64,000 bases of DNA. Origin: Salinarchaeum sp. IM2453. Its GTDB lineage: Archaea; Halobacteriota; Halobacteria; Halobacteriales; Salinarchaeaceae. A program made the translations under genes and the position numbers. The stretch's first letter is position 1. Every line of letters begins with the position of its first letter. Below are positions 53,367 to 61,175 of this stretch, one piece after another. The notes under the pieces were generated by a model, which had not been told where the DNA came from, made no database searches, and was given only the letters and a program-made list of their open reading frames with translations. The stretch lies in assembly GCF_019693215.1 (NCBI RefSeq), contig NZ_CP081183.1, positions 1,243,226 through 1,307,225 on the forward strand, written 5' to 3'.

Positions 53367-55340
53367 TTATTCCCGTTCGTCGGCTCGGTACTCGCTTATA
53401 AGCTGATCTACCATCTCTGCCTTTTGTTCACGCTCGCGCTCTTTTGCTCGTTCTTTCCACTTCTCAATTACAGACTCAACTTCTGACTCCCGGGCAACCG
53501 CTAACTGATCGACCTCCTGTATCGTCACATCATCTGCTGGTCCAACTGGAATCTCTCGCTCAAAGAGAATTTGGTCTGCAATGTCTGATAGTTCACCACC
53601 ATCTCGTAAAACTACTCGTGGCTCAATGTCAACAAGCATCTCTGCTGTTGATCTTCCTGCACCAGATGCATCTCGAAGGTATATAATGTCATCTTTCGCT
53701 AGCCCATATTCACGATCTGCATCACGAATTGCTGACTTTGTAAACTTATCAATTGGTTTGACCGGTACAAGTCCTTTTTTCTCCTCAGCAACGTCGCTGA
53801 AATTTGAATGATCAAGTCGCCATAGTGCTTTGAGCCGCTCAAGCTTCTCCTCAAGCTCTTCGTTTCGTTCTCGTTCGTGCTCAAGGTCGCGTTCCAATGC
53901 ATCTGCACGGCGGCGAATTCGCGTTACTTCTCGTCGAGACCGAGCTTTCTGTCGTTCCTTCCGCTTGGATTCGCTTAGTTTTGATTCTAACTGGTCGATC
54001 TTATCGTCTTTTTCTTCAATTGTGTCCTCTAATTCGTCGATATACGACTTGAGCCGATCGACCTGCTGCTCAAGATCTCGAATTCGCTTTTCTTCTTCTG
54101 ATAACTCTCTCGGATCGTGCGTTGTTGACTCTGATTGCTCCTTTTCTTCTTCCTCTAAGTCTGCTAACACTGCCTCGACTGATGTCTCTTCACTGAGCAC
54201 TCGTCCCGTGATCTCACCTCGGTCATATTCGGGTGGTACTTTTCGCGCAATGCGGTCAAATTGGTTTTCATGATTATCGTACGCGAATAATGCAGCAGCC
54301 ACAGCATCCCGCTCATGATCGTTTTCATACGCGTGATCTGGCACTCGATGTTTTTTAGTATCAACTGGCAGGTCTTTTTCTGGGTTCCAGCCAGCTGCGT
54401 CGAAGCTTCTCCGATATTGTTCAACCGTTTCTGGCATCGGAGTTACATCTGCGGCAACCAGTATTGGTCGCCCTCGTTCTACAATCCATTCTATAATTGC
54501 GGCTGTATCCGCTGTTCGCGTCGAATAAACATCTAATATCTCTCCATCCAAATCAATTATTCCAACTGCTGTTGTTGTTCCCGGATCAATGCCAACCAGC
54601 ACATAGTCCCGACGTTGCGCAATTGGTTTAAATTCAATTCCGTCACGACGTTCTTGCTCAATTTCTATTCGAGTGTCCCCTGACCTTTCCTGTGATACTG
54701 GAATTTCTTCTGGTGCTGCCTTCACCTTGAACTTTGCCTGTGAATAGCCGCCGTATTTCTCTGTGACTGATTGCTCATAGTCTAATCCAGCTCCGTCAAG
54801 CTTCTTTTTAACCTCCTTTGATTTCCGCTTAACAGCACCATGTATCCGCCGAGTATATCTGTCTTCACTCCAACCTCCAGAGCCAGTTGATCGGCCTCGT
54901 GAAACTTTGACTTGTGTAGTATCTTTGAATGCAGACACAACATACCCGACATTCTTAGCAGCAAGTCTAGCAGCCGCTTCAGCTTCTCTCATCGGCTCTT
55001 TTTCATATGGAACATCATGTCTAGATGCAACTCGAGAGAGTGGTTCTGGTTGCTCATCTCCAGTGACCTGAACCAATCGCGTTTGATCTGGTATTTCCCG
55101 AAGAAACCTAACTAAGTCATCTGAGTCTGTTGCTAACTCGTAGATATTATCTGTCGCAACAATCGCAGGGGCTTCAGCGTTGATCTTTCGACGTAACTTT
55201 CGATATGTAACAACACTCCGCTCTATCGATTCTTCAGAGAGGACTACAAGTGCGAATGATGGGGCATCCCCCCGAATATCTCCACTTTGTACGTCGACAC
55301 CAAAAACAACTGAATCAAGTGCCCGTGTTCGCGAACTCAC
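53367..55340 (-). CDS. DUF460 family RNase H-like protein
   Basis: 657 aa. An N-terminal region (1-230) precedes an RNase H/RuvC-like core with VGIDPGTTTAVGIIDL (near residue 248) and DHERDAVAAALFAY, keeping the acidic residues. A long coiled coil (~410-510) separates this from a C-terminal domain with DIIYLRDASGAGRSTAEML. The family is archaeal and uncharacterised; nuclease activity on structured RNA or DNA is likely by fold. Confidence 0.85.
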   Translation of the reverse strand: MSSRTRALDSVVFGVDVQSGDIRGDAPSFALVVLSEESIERSVVTYRKLRRKINAEAPAIVATDNIYELATDSDDLVRFLREIPDQTRLVQVTGDEQPEPLSRVASRHDVPYEKEPMREAEAAARLAAKNVGYVVSAFKDTTQVKVSRGRSTGSGGWSEDRYTRRIHGAVKRKSKEVKKKLDGAGLDYEQSVTEKYGGYSQAKFKVKAAPEEIPVSQERSGDTRIEIEQERRDGIEFKPIAQRRDYVLVGIDPGTTTAVGIIDLDGEILDVYSTRTADTAAIIEWIVERGRPILVAADVTPMPETVEQYRRSFDAAGWNPEKDLPVDTKKHRVPDHAYENDHERDAVAAALFAYDNHENQFDRIARKVPPEYDRGEITGRVLSEETSVEAVLADLEEEEKEQSESTTHDPRELSEEEKRIRDLEQQVDRLKSYIDELEDTIEEKDDKIDQLESKLSESKRKERQKARSRREVTRIRRRADALERDLEHERERNEELEEKLERLKALWRLDHSNFSDVAEEKKGLVPVKPIDKFTKSAIRDADREYGLAKDDIIYLRDASGAGRSTAEMLVDIEPRVVLRDGGELSDIADQILFEREIPVGPADDVTIQEVDQLAVARESEVESVIEKWKERAKEREREQKAEMVDQLISEYRADERE

Positions 55341-55425
55341 TGTCTATTAATTAGCTTTGCGTGGGTAAAAATCCATGGCGAATTTCGTCATATTGCCTAT
55401 CCTCACTTGTGACTAGGTTTTATGC

Positions 55426-56358
55426 CTATCTGTCGCTATTAGGATACGGTATCTCAATTGTTGTCCCATCATCTGGAACAACTACTTCGCCATCAAATGG
55501 CTCCTGTGCTTGTTTCTTATGATCATGTACTCTTTCGCCATACCGCGAGGAGATGTGTACAAGAGCAAGTTGCTTGACCGATGCGTCGGCCGCTATTCGA
55601 CCGGCTTCACGGGCTGTCGAATGTCCGGTCGCTGCAGCACGATCTGCATGCTCATCTTGAAATGTACCGTCATGTACTAGTAACTCGGCTCCAGTAGCAA
55701 CTTCTTTCGTCATTTTTGCTGGTCGAGTGTCCCCAGTATATACAAGTTTTCGCCCTGGGCGAGGTGACCCTACGACTTGCTCTGGTTTGATGATTCGTCC
55801 ATCTTCAAGCTCAACTGGATTTCCATTGTGTAGCTCTGAGAACTTAGGACCAACTGGGACTCCCAACTCTTCGGCTCGTTCCCGATTAAACTTCCCTTTT
55901 CGGTCGTACTCAGTTAATATATACCCGACTGCTTCAGATCGGTGATCGACGTCGAATGTTCTAATTTCATATTCTTCTGTCTCGTATACTACTTCATCTG
56001 GCCGAACTCCTATTATTTCCACTTGGAATCCAATGTTCTTGACAGTTCGTTCAAGAAAACTCTCCAGATACGACCTCTTTCCAGCAGGTACGCATATGGT
56101 CAGCGACGCCTCCCGGTCATTAAAGTCGAGCGTCTCAAGCAATCCGGGAAGTCCATAAATATGGTCCCCATGAACATGTGTAATAAACACGTGTGAGATA
56201 TCAAATCCTGTTCCAAACCGCATCATCTGCTGCTGGGTACCCTCTCCACAATCGAAGAGAAGACGGTCTCCCTCTCTGTTGATCAGTATCCCACTTGGAT
56301 TTCGATCAACCGTCGGAACCGCACCACTAGTGCCTAAAAAAGTCACGCGCAACGTCAT
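55426..56358 (-). CDS. rnz: ribonuclease Z
   Basis: 310 aa metallo-beta-lactamase-fold enzyme, short form. FLGTSGAVPT N-terminus and ITHVHGDHIYGLPG metal motif, later Asp and His ligands in HDGTFQDEH and GHSTAREAG. Removes 3' trailers from tRNA precursors. ATG 56358 preferred to 56379. 54 bases downstream of endA, on the same strand, so tRNA processing genes are neighbours. Confidence 0.93.
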   Translation of the reverse strand: MTLRVTFLGTSGAVPTVDRNPSGILINREGDRLLFDCGEGTQQQMMRFGTGFDISHVFITHVHGDHIYGLPGLLETLDFNDREASLTICVPAGKRSYLESFLERTVKNIGFQVEIIGVRPDEVVYETEEYEIRTFDVDHRSEAVGYILTEYDRKGKFNRERAEELGVPVGPKFSELHNGNPVELEDGRIIKPEQVVGSPRPGRKLVYTGDTRPAKMTKEVATGAELLVHDGTFQDEHADRAAATGHSTAREAGRIAADASVKQLALVHISSRYGERVHDHKKQAQEPFDGEVVVPDDGTTIEIPYPNSDR

Positions 56359-56432
56359 ATCTATCTGTGTCGTACTCACCTATCTGCGCTTATAACGTCT
56401 GCGAGGTTCTATTCGTTTGATTGAACTATGTC

Positions 56433-57476
56433 TCAGGGAGTTAGTCGCTTCAGCACCCGAAAGGATACGCTATCATTCTCAACCCAAGCGTAGACCATGT
56501 CTTTTCGAACTCCGTGAGCCATTCGTACATCCAACGACAAATCACGAGGCAGTATCGCATAATCGGTTGGCACGACTCGAATTAGTCGCTCAGAATGTCC
56601 CAAGTCATTAACCGATTCTACTTGACTGTATGTCCGAAAATCAGCTCCAAATTTAAACCCAGTTTTTGGCGCTACTCCCTGTTCTCTCAGGCTTGCGTAT
56701 ATCTGTAGTCGTCGGTCAAATCGTTCACCTTCTACTGACCGCCCTCGATCGACAATTTGCTCATATCCCCCGGGAAGTGATAGGATTCCTTGTGCCACAA
56801 GCTGTGCTGCCTCAATTATCGACAATTGCAATCCAGCGGTTGTTTCACCACGATCTATCAATGGCTGCCCGTAAAATGCAGGATCATATAGTGACTTCGG
56901 ATACTCCCAGCAAATAACTCTGTCAGACAAAAGCTGTCCAGTAGCTGTCCCATCGAAATCTGTTGTTACTGTTCCCGTAATCTCTGGAATATCTGTTTTG
57001 AAATACGTTATTTCGCCTTCCTCGTCCGCAACTGCCAGTTCATACTCCCCTAACTCGGCAATGTCTATCGTTTCTCGTTCTCCAAGAACCCGAAGTTGAT
57101 ACGCAACAGCATCTCTGTCTTCTGGGCCTTTTCCTCGCTTGTACACAACAAAGTCTGCTTTTGAATGGAATTCTTCAACCCACTTGTCACGGGCCGGCGA
57201 GAGGTAAAATCCTCTGGAGCGGAGATCTATGTACACCGCTAAACGAGCAGCAAACTTTGCGTTTTCGACCATTTTGATAAATGATGCTAAGTCGTGTGCG
57301 GTCCCTTCGTCGTGAATCGCTGAGATATCTCCTCGGAGTAGCAAATGTGCTGCCTCTACCGGCGTTAACTCAATAGCGTTCCCTTCAACCGGATGTCCGT
57401 ATCCTCGAGCGTCATAGAACTGCTGTCTAGCATTCCCTGTTGCGATCACTGTGCCATCTTGGAGGTAGACATCCAT
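56433..57476 (-). CDS. endA: tRNA-splicing endonuclease
   Basis: 347 aa, the fused two-repeat architecture of haloarchaeal EndA. The C-terminal repeat holds the catalytic set: Tyr in FRTYSQ, His in LGHSERLIRV and Lys in GVRKDMVYA. The N-terminal repeat is degenerate at the catalytic sites and is structural. Cleaves bulge-helix-bulge introns in pre-tRNA and pre-rRNA. ATG 57476 (MDVYLQDGTVI) chosen; the longer frame reaches 57548. Confidence 0.92.
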   Translation of the reverse strand: MDVYLQDGTVIATGNARQQFYDARGYGHPVEGNAIELTPVEAAHLLLRGDISAIHDEGTAHDLASFIKMVENAKFAARLAVYIDLRSRGFYLSPARDKWVEEFHSKADFVVYKRGKGPEDRDAVAYQLRVLGERETIDIAELGEYELAVADEEGEITYFKTDIPEITGTVTTDFDGTATGQLLSDRVICWEYPKSLYDPAFYGQPLIDRGETTAGLQLSIIEAAQLVAQGILSLPGGYEQIVDRGRSVEGERFDRRLQIYASLREQGVAPKTGFKFGADFRTYSQVESVNDLGHSERLIRVVPTDYAILPRDLSLDVRMAHGVRKDMVYAWVENDSVSFRVLKRLTP

Positions 57477-57570
57477 TATTTCGAATGTCTCTATCAATCC
57501 AGAAAAGCATCGCGGTCTTCGGACCTTTTCTTCTCCTCCGTATGACACGGTTGGAGCGGAAGACCATCCC

Positions 57571-57592
57571 CTTCAGGGGAGGGTCTGAGCGG
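57571..57592 (+). repeat. right-end-like relic upstream of endA
   Basis: CCCCTTCAGGGGAGGGTCTG: a CCCC-TTCA-GGGG hairpin and a shortened version of the right-end motif. In the 167-base gap between endA and the wHTH gene. Confidence 0.35.
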
Positions 57593-57643
57593 GAGACAGA
57601 GAGACACAATCCACCGTCCGACACTCTGGCCGTGATTCCCACG

Positions 57644-57874
57644 TTACGATTCTTCTGTCGGCCACCAGACGACAGCCCGACTACCAACTTTCCACCGTTC
57701 AACACGTCCTTGTTCTTCCAGTTCCTGTAACCGCCGGAGTACAGACTGTTTCGATACCTCCAGCATTTCAGCCAACAGTTTCCCAGTCGCTATTGGTTTA
57801 TCAACATCGGCAAACGCTGTCAACACGTCCTCACACGTTACCTCCCTCGGTCGTCCGATCCCGTCTTTTGCCAT
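57644..57874 (-). CDS. small winged-helix protein
   Basis: 76 aa. GRPREVTCEDVLTAF starts it; GKLLAEMLEVSKQSVLRRLQ is the helix-turn-helix and GRVERWKVGSRAVVWW the wing. A single-domain haloarchaeal regulator type, often near mobile genes. No toxin partner adjacent. Confidence 0.78.
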   Translation of the reverse strand: MAKDGIGRPREVTCEDVLTAFADVDKPIATGKLLAEMLEVSKQSVLRRLQELEEQGRVERWKVGSRAVVWWPTEES

Positions 57875-57958
57875 ACGCTATCGTATCCATTCCTCGAACA
57901 AAAACAACAGTATCCCACAGGAGTTATACTTTTGAAACACGAGTAACTAAACACGACG

Positions 57959-58267
57959 ATGGCGGCCATAACCAAAGCAGAGCGAACACGAACGAACACC
58001 TTTGCACTCGCTCCGAAAGCGGAGTGGAAGAAGGTGTGCCTCATCGAGTTGCTGGACTCGGGTCAGAACGGGCCTGAGAGGGGATACCACAAGGTGTCTC
58101 ACCTTGAGTGGGACGACCACTGCTGGCGACAGCGTGGTCATGCAATCAAAGAGGAGCCCACGAACCGGAGTACCACGCGTGAGCGTGAGAACCTTGCCTC
58201 AGATTCGGCCCCGGCCTGAATCACCCACCGAGGAATTCAACGGTCTTTAGCCGTGGAAGGGTGTCAA
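57959..58267 (+). pseudogene. probable TnpB-type transposase remnant with right end
   Basis: The segment is visibly richer in G+C than its neighbours. Two overlapping frames are open (57959-58219 and 58002-58250). The second ends EEFNGL with its TAG stop inside the motif CTTTAGCCGTGGAAGGGTGT at 58245-58264. A stop codon embedded in the right end is the arrangement I would expect for IS200/IS605 tnpB. No RuvC or zinc motif remains, so this is at most a short, frameshifted C-terminal relic. Confidence 0.4.
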
Positions 58268-58341
58268 ATATTTTCTATGGGCTTATGTACTTGGATTCAG
58301 TAATACTACGCATAGTTCTTACCCGACGTAAATCTCTACCC

Positions 58342-59409
58342 ATGAATGCACGCACCTCTCTCATTCTATGCCTGTTTATTGTGCTTTTTGCTGGATTGCT
58401 GTTCTTCCCTCCGTCTGTAACAGCTAATGAGTTATCATCATTTTCTGTACAGGCAGCAGAAGAAGAGATAGATGATGCCGACTCTATTCATGTCAACATT
58501 GATTTACACGAGGATGGGTCTGCTACATGGACAATCGCATACCGATATGAGCTGGATGATGATGTAGACCAAGACGCGTTTGACAACTTGTCAGCCGACA
58601 TCGAAGAAAATCCTAATGACTATTTGAATCCATTCCAAGACAGAATAAATAATACCGTTGCTCTTGCCAGCGAAGAAACCAATCGCGATATGAGCGCAAC
58701 ACAATTTGCGATTTCGACTAGCGTCGAAGATGATGTGCTTCGCGATATTGGTGTCGTTGAGTATACATACCAATGGAACGGGTTTGCAGCAGCGGATAAT
58801 GGTGAAATTAGAGCAGGCGATGCAATTACCGGATTCATCTTAGATGACGAGATGCGAATGCTAGTACAGTGGCCGGAGCAATATAGTCTTGAATTAATTA
58901 ATCCCGACGCTGATGAAGAACTTGAGAATGGCATTGTCTGGTACGGAGATGAGACTGAGTTCATTGCCGAAGAAAATCAACCACAAGTTGTTCTTAGCGA
59001 AGATAGCCTTCTGTCCACTGCTCTACTCATTCCGATTCTGATTGTCATCTTGGCAATCGTCGGTTGGATATTATACCGCCGAGAAGAGTTATCTGAAGCT
59101 AGTTCCTCTACAGAGTCTACCCCTGTATCCACTACTGAGTCCACGGAACAAGATGATGAACCTGACTGGTCGCTCCTCAGCAACGAGGAAAAAGTAATAC
59201 AGCTTTTAGAGCAACACGACGGCAGAATGAAACAACAAAAAATAATTGAAGAATTTGACTGGACAGATGCAAAGACAAGTAAGGTTGTTGGGAATCTCCG
59301 AGACCAAGGAGAAATTGAAACTGTCCGAGTCGGCCGAGAAAACGTGCTCACACTTCCTGATACTGATGTTCTGTCAGGTGGTTCGTCATCGGATTCCTCA
59401 CCTGAATAA
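58342..59409 (+). CDS. membrane-anchored protein with cytoplasmic winged helix
   Basis: 355 aa. Signal/anchor at residues 5-30 (LCLFIVLFAGLLFFP), an extracellular beta-rich domain (~45-225) beginning VNIDLHEDGSATW, a membrane segment (STALLIPILIVILAIVGWIL) near 230-255, a Ser/Thr linker and a C-terminal winged helix (NEEKVIQLLEQHDG..DAKTSKVVGNL). Likely a one-component surface-to-DNA regulator. ATG 58342 chosen; an upstream ATG at 58285 would hide the anchor behind extra residues. Confidence 0.8.
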   Translation: MNARTSLILCLFIVLFAGLLFFPPSVTANELSSFSVQAAEEEIDDADSIHVNIDLHEDGSATWTIAYRYELDDDVDQDAFDNLSADIEENPNDYLNPFQDRINNTVALASEETNRDMSATQFAISTSVEDDVLRDIGVVEYTYQWNGFAAADNGEIRAGDAITGFILDDEMRMLVQWPEQYSLELINPDADEELENGIVWYGDETEFIAEENQPQVVLSEDSLLSTALLIPILIVILAIVGWILYRREELSEASSSTESTPVSTTESTEQDDEPDWSLLSNEEKVIQLLEQHDGRMKQQKIIEEFDWTDAKTSKVVGNLRDQGEIETVRVGRENVLTLPDTDVLSGGSSSDSSPE

Positions 59410-59483
59410 TCTCCTCGGGAACAAACTCTCAATGTCTCTGTCTTTGCTTAATTTCATTCTCTAAGGGCTATGATCTACAGAGA

Positions 59484-59630
59484 AAACAGGCAGAGTGCCT
59501 CGGAGATTGACCCCGAGGTCGTTGACGGAGAAAGTAGACGGAGATACTTCAATACAATCTTGTAGGACTTGGAACGAAGGCCTCTAGCTAAAGCTCCGGG
59601 AAGAAGCCGAAAAGTATGGAGTGTATACCA
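59484..59630 (+). repeat. mobile-element relic upstream of pyrF
   Basis: 59484-59501 (ACAGGCAGAGTGCCTCGG) matches 52473-52456 on the other strand, followed by GACCCCGAGG and a CTAGCTAAAGCTCCGGGAAG stretch. No coding sequence. In the 281-base gap before pyrF. Confidence 0.4.
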
Positions 59631-59659
59631 TGATTTTAGTCCGCTGAATCAAAGAACGG

Positions 59660-59670
59660 AATTTATATTT
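59660..59670 (+). promoter_or_regulatory. TATA box of pyrF
   Basis: TTTATATTT centred about 25 bases before ATG 59691, as expected for a leaderless haloarchaeal mRNA, and supporting that start over the TTG at 59670. Confidence 0.5.
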
Positions 59671-59690
59671 TGAAAGAGTCCACACGTAAT

Positions 59691-60491
59691 ATGAACTTCT
59701 TTGATCGGCTTGAACGTCGTATTGAAGCGACTAACAGCATTGTTTGTATTGGTTTAGACCCTGATCAATCTCGCCTCCCTAATTCAGTGCTTGATCATGA
59801 TCTCCCTCGGTGGGCTTTTAACCGACAAGTCATTGACGCGACGCATGAGTATGCAGCAGCATATAAGCCGAATGCGGCATTTTACGAAGATTCTGACGGG
59901 TGGAAAGCACTTAAAGAGACTATCGCATATGCTCAAGGAAAAAATGTTCCTGTGATTGTTGACGCTAAGCGTGCTGATATCGGAAACACTGCTCGCCAAT
60001 ACGCGAATCTGCTTGAAGACGCAGACGCAATCACAGTCAATCCGTATATGGGAAGAGATTCCCTTCAGCCATTCCTCTCAAATCGCAACTCTGGCGTTTT
60101 TATTCTCTGTCGAACGTCAAACTCTGGGGGTGCAGATATCCAAGAACAAGAGCTAACCGATGGTCGCCGGGTATTCGAACTTACTGCGGATCTCGCTGCA
60201 TCGTGGAATAATAATGACAACGTTGGACTCGTTGTTGGCGCAACCGCTCCAGATGAATTGGAAATGATTCGAGAACGTGTGCCTGATCTTCCATTTCTTG
60301 TTCCGGGAGTTGGGGCACAAGGCGGCGACATGAAAGCGGCCGCTACCTATGGCCCTGCACATGAAGTTGGACTGGTTAATTCGACTCGTGGAATAATTTT
60401 TGCGTGGGAGGAATATGGAGAACAAGCGTTTCCTGATGCTGTAGCCAGTGCTGCCCGGTCATTAAAACAGAATCTTAATCAATATCGGTAA
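59691..60491 (+). CDS. pyrF: orotidine 5'-phosphate decarboxylase, type 2
   Basis: 266 aa. N-terminus SIVCIGLDPDQSRLP and catalytic VDAKRADIGNTA (the Asp-Lys-x-x-Asp set) place it in the longer subfamily 2. C-terminal phosphate loop VPGVGAQGGD and NSTRGI. Last step of UMP synthesis. ATG 59691 agrees with the TATA box position. Confidence 0.94.
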   Translation: MNFFDRLERRIEATNSIVCIGLDPDQSRLPNSVLDHDLPRWAFNRQVIDATHEYAAAYKPNAAFYEDSDGWKALKETIAYAQGKNVPVIVDAKRADIGNTARQYANLLEDADAITVNPYMGRDSLQPFLSNRNSGVFILCRTSNSGGADIQEQELTDGRRVFELTADLAASWNNNDNVGLVVGATAPDELEMIRERVPDLPFLVPGVGAQGGDMKAAATYGPAHEVGLVNSTRGIIFAWEEYGEQAFPDAVASAARSLKQNLNQYR

Positions 60492-60676
60492 AACGAATCT
60501 CTTGTCCTGAGATACTTTCTGATTTTCCCCCATAACAGCCTGTCTTTTCCTTTCTTATGTTGTCGTATCAGGAGTAGTTACAACTAATAATAACATATAC
60601 CATGGTAACTTGTTTACAACGTATTGTTTTGAAAAACAAAGAAAACTTTTTGTTTATAGAAAACTTCAACACAGAT

Positions 60677-60889
60677 ATGACCGATAAGAATGACCTTGGT
60701 GACCTCTTTGTTGATGTCACTGGAACGGAAGAGACGGTAACTGAGCGAGAAGAAGAACCATCCCGAGACCCAGTTGAAGCAGATGATCTTAAGATGGCAG
60801 AAGATGTTGCTTCTGTCGCAGAAGAAAATGGTCTTGATGATGCAGTTGCCGGATCCGAAGCCGATCAGTCTGCACAGGCGCCAAACTAA
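60677..60889 (+). CDS. small acidic protein sharing N-terminus with 6016-6615 product
   Basis: 70 aa, very acidic and probably unstructured. DLFVDVTGTEETVTEREEEP near the start resembles IFIDVADSDTVTESQEESRG of the 199-aa protein at 6 kb, but the helix-turn-helix-like part is missing. ATG 60677 preferred over 60602. Its end overlaps the convergent zinc-finger gene by four bases. Confidence 0.6.
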   Translation: MTDKNDLGDLFVDVTGTEETVTEREEEPSRDPVEADDLKMAEDVASVAEENGLDDAVAGSEADQSAQAPN

Positions 60890-61059
60890 AATCGATGTAT
60901 ATCCGACTGGTTTTCGCCCTGTCCTAAGTCACGTGCGCACTCCATACAGTAACCTGTTTTTTGATCATAGTGGTCTCTGCAAACAATACTCCCACAGCGC
61001 TGGCACCGATCTGTCGCTGTTGCGGACTGACAGATTTCACAGAGACCCGTGATACTCAC
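60886..61059 (-). CDS. small four-CxxC zinc-finger-like protein
   Basis: 57 aa starting at GTG 61059 (MSITGLCEICQSATATDRCQ) and ending SDIHRF. CxxC pairs at GLCEICQ, RCQRCGS, VCRDHY and YCMECAR form a compact double zinc site, the layout of haloarchaeal small zinc-finger proteins such as the HVO_2753 type. It was found by reading the minus strand and is below normal calling length. A TAG stop in frame just upstream confirms the start region. Confidence 0.75.
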   Translation of the reverse strand: MSITGLCEICQSATATDRCQRCGSIVCRDHYDQKTGYCMECARDLGQGENQSDIHRF

Positions 61060-61175
61060 AATCTATGATGACCGTGCCAGCGTGTTGAAAGTAACGGCAA
61101 ATTGGGGTCTTATCGACGGCAAAAGTAGGCACAAATCGGGACCGTTATGCATGTGGGAGAATAACTGTCGTACTG

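Noticed and set aside
57440-57730. 96-aa plus-strand frame over the endA start and wHTH end
   Set aside because: Composition is basic and hydrophobic without any motif, and it overlaps two better-supported genes on the other strand.
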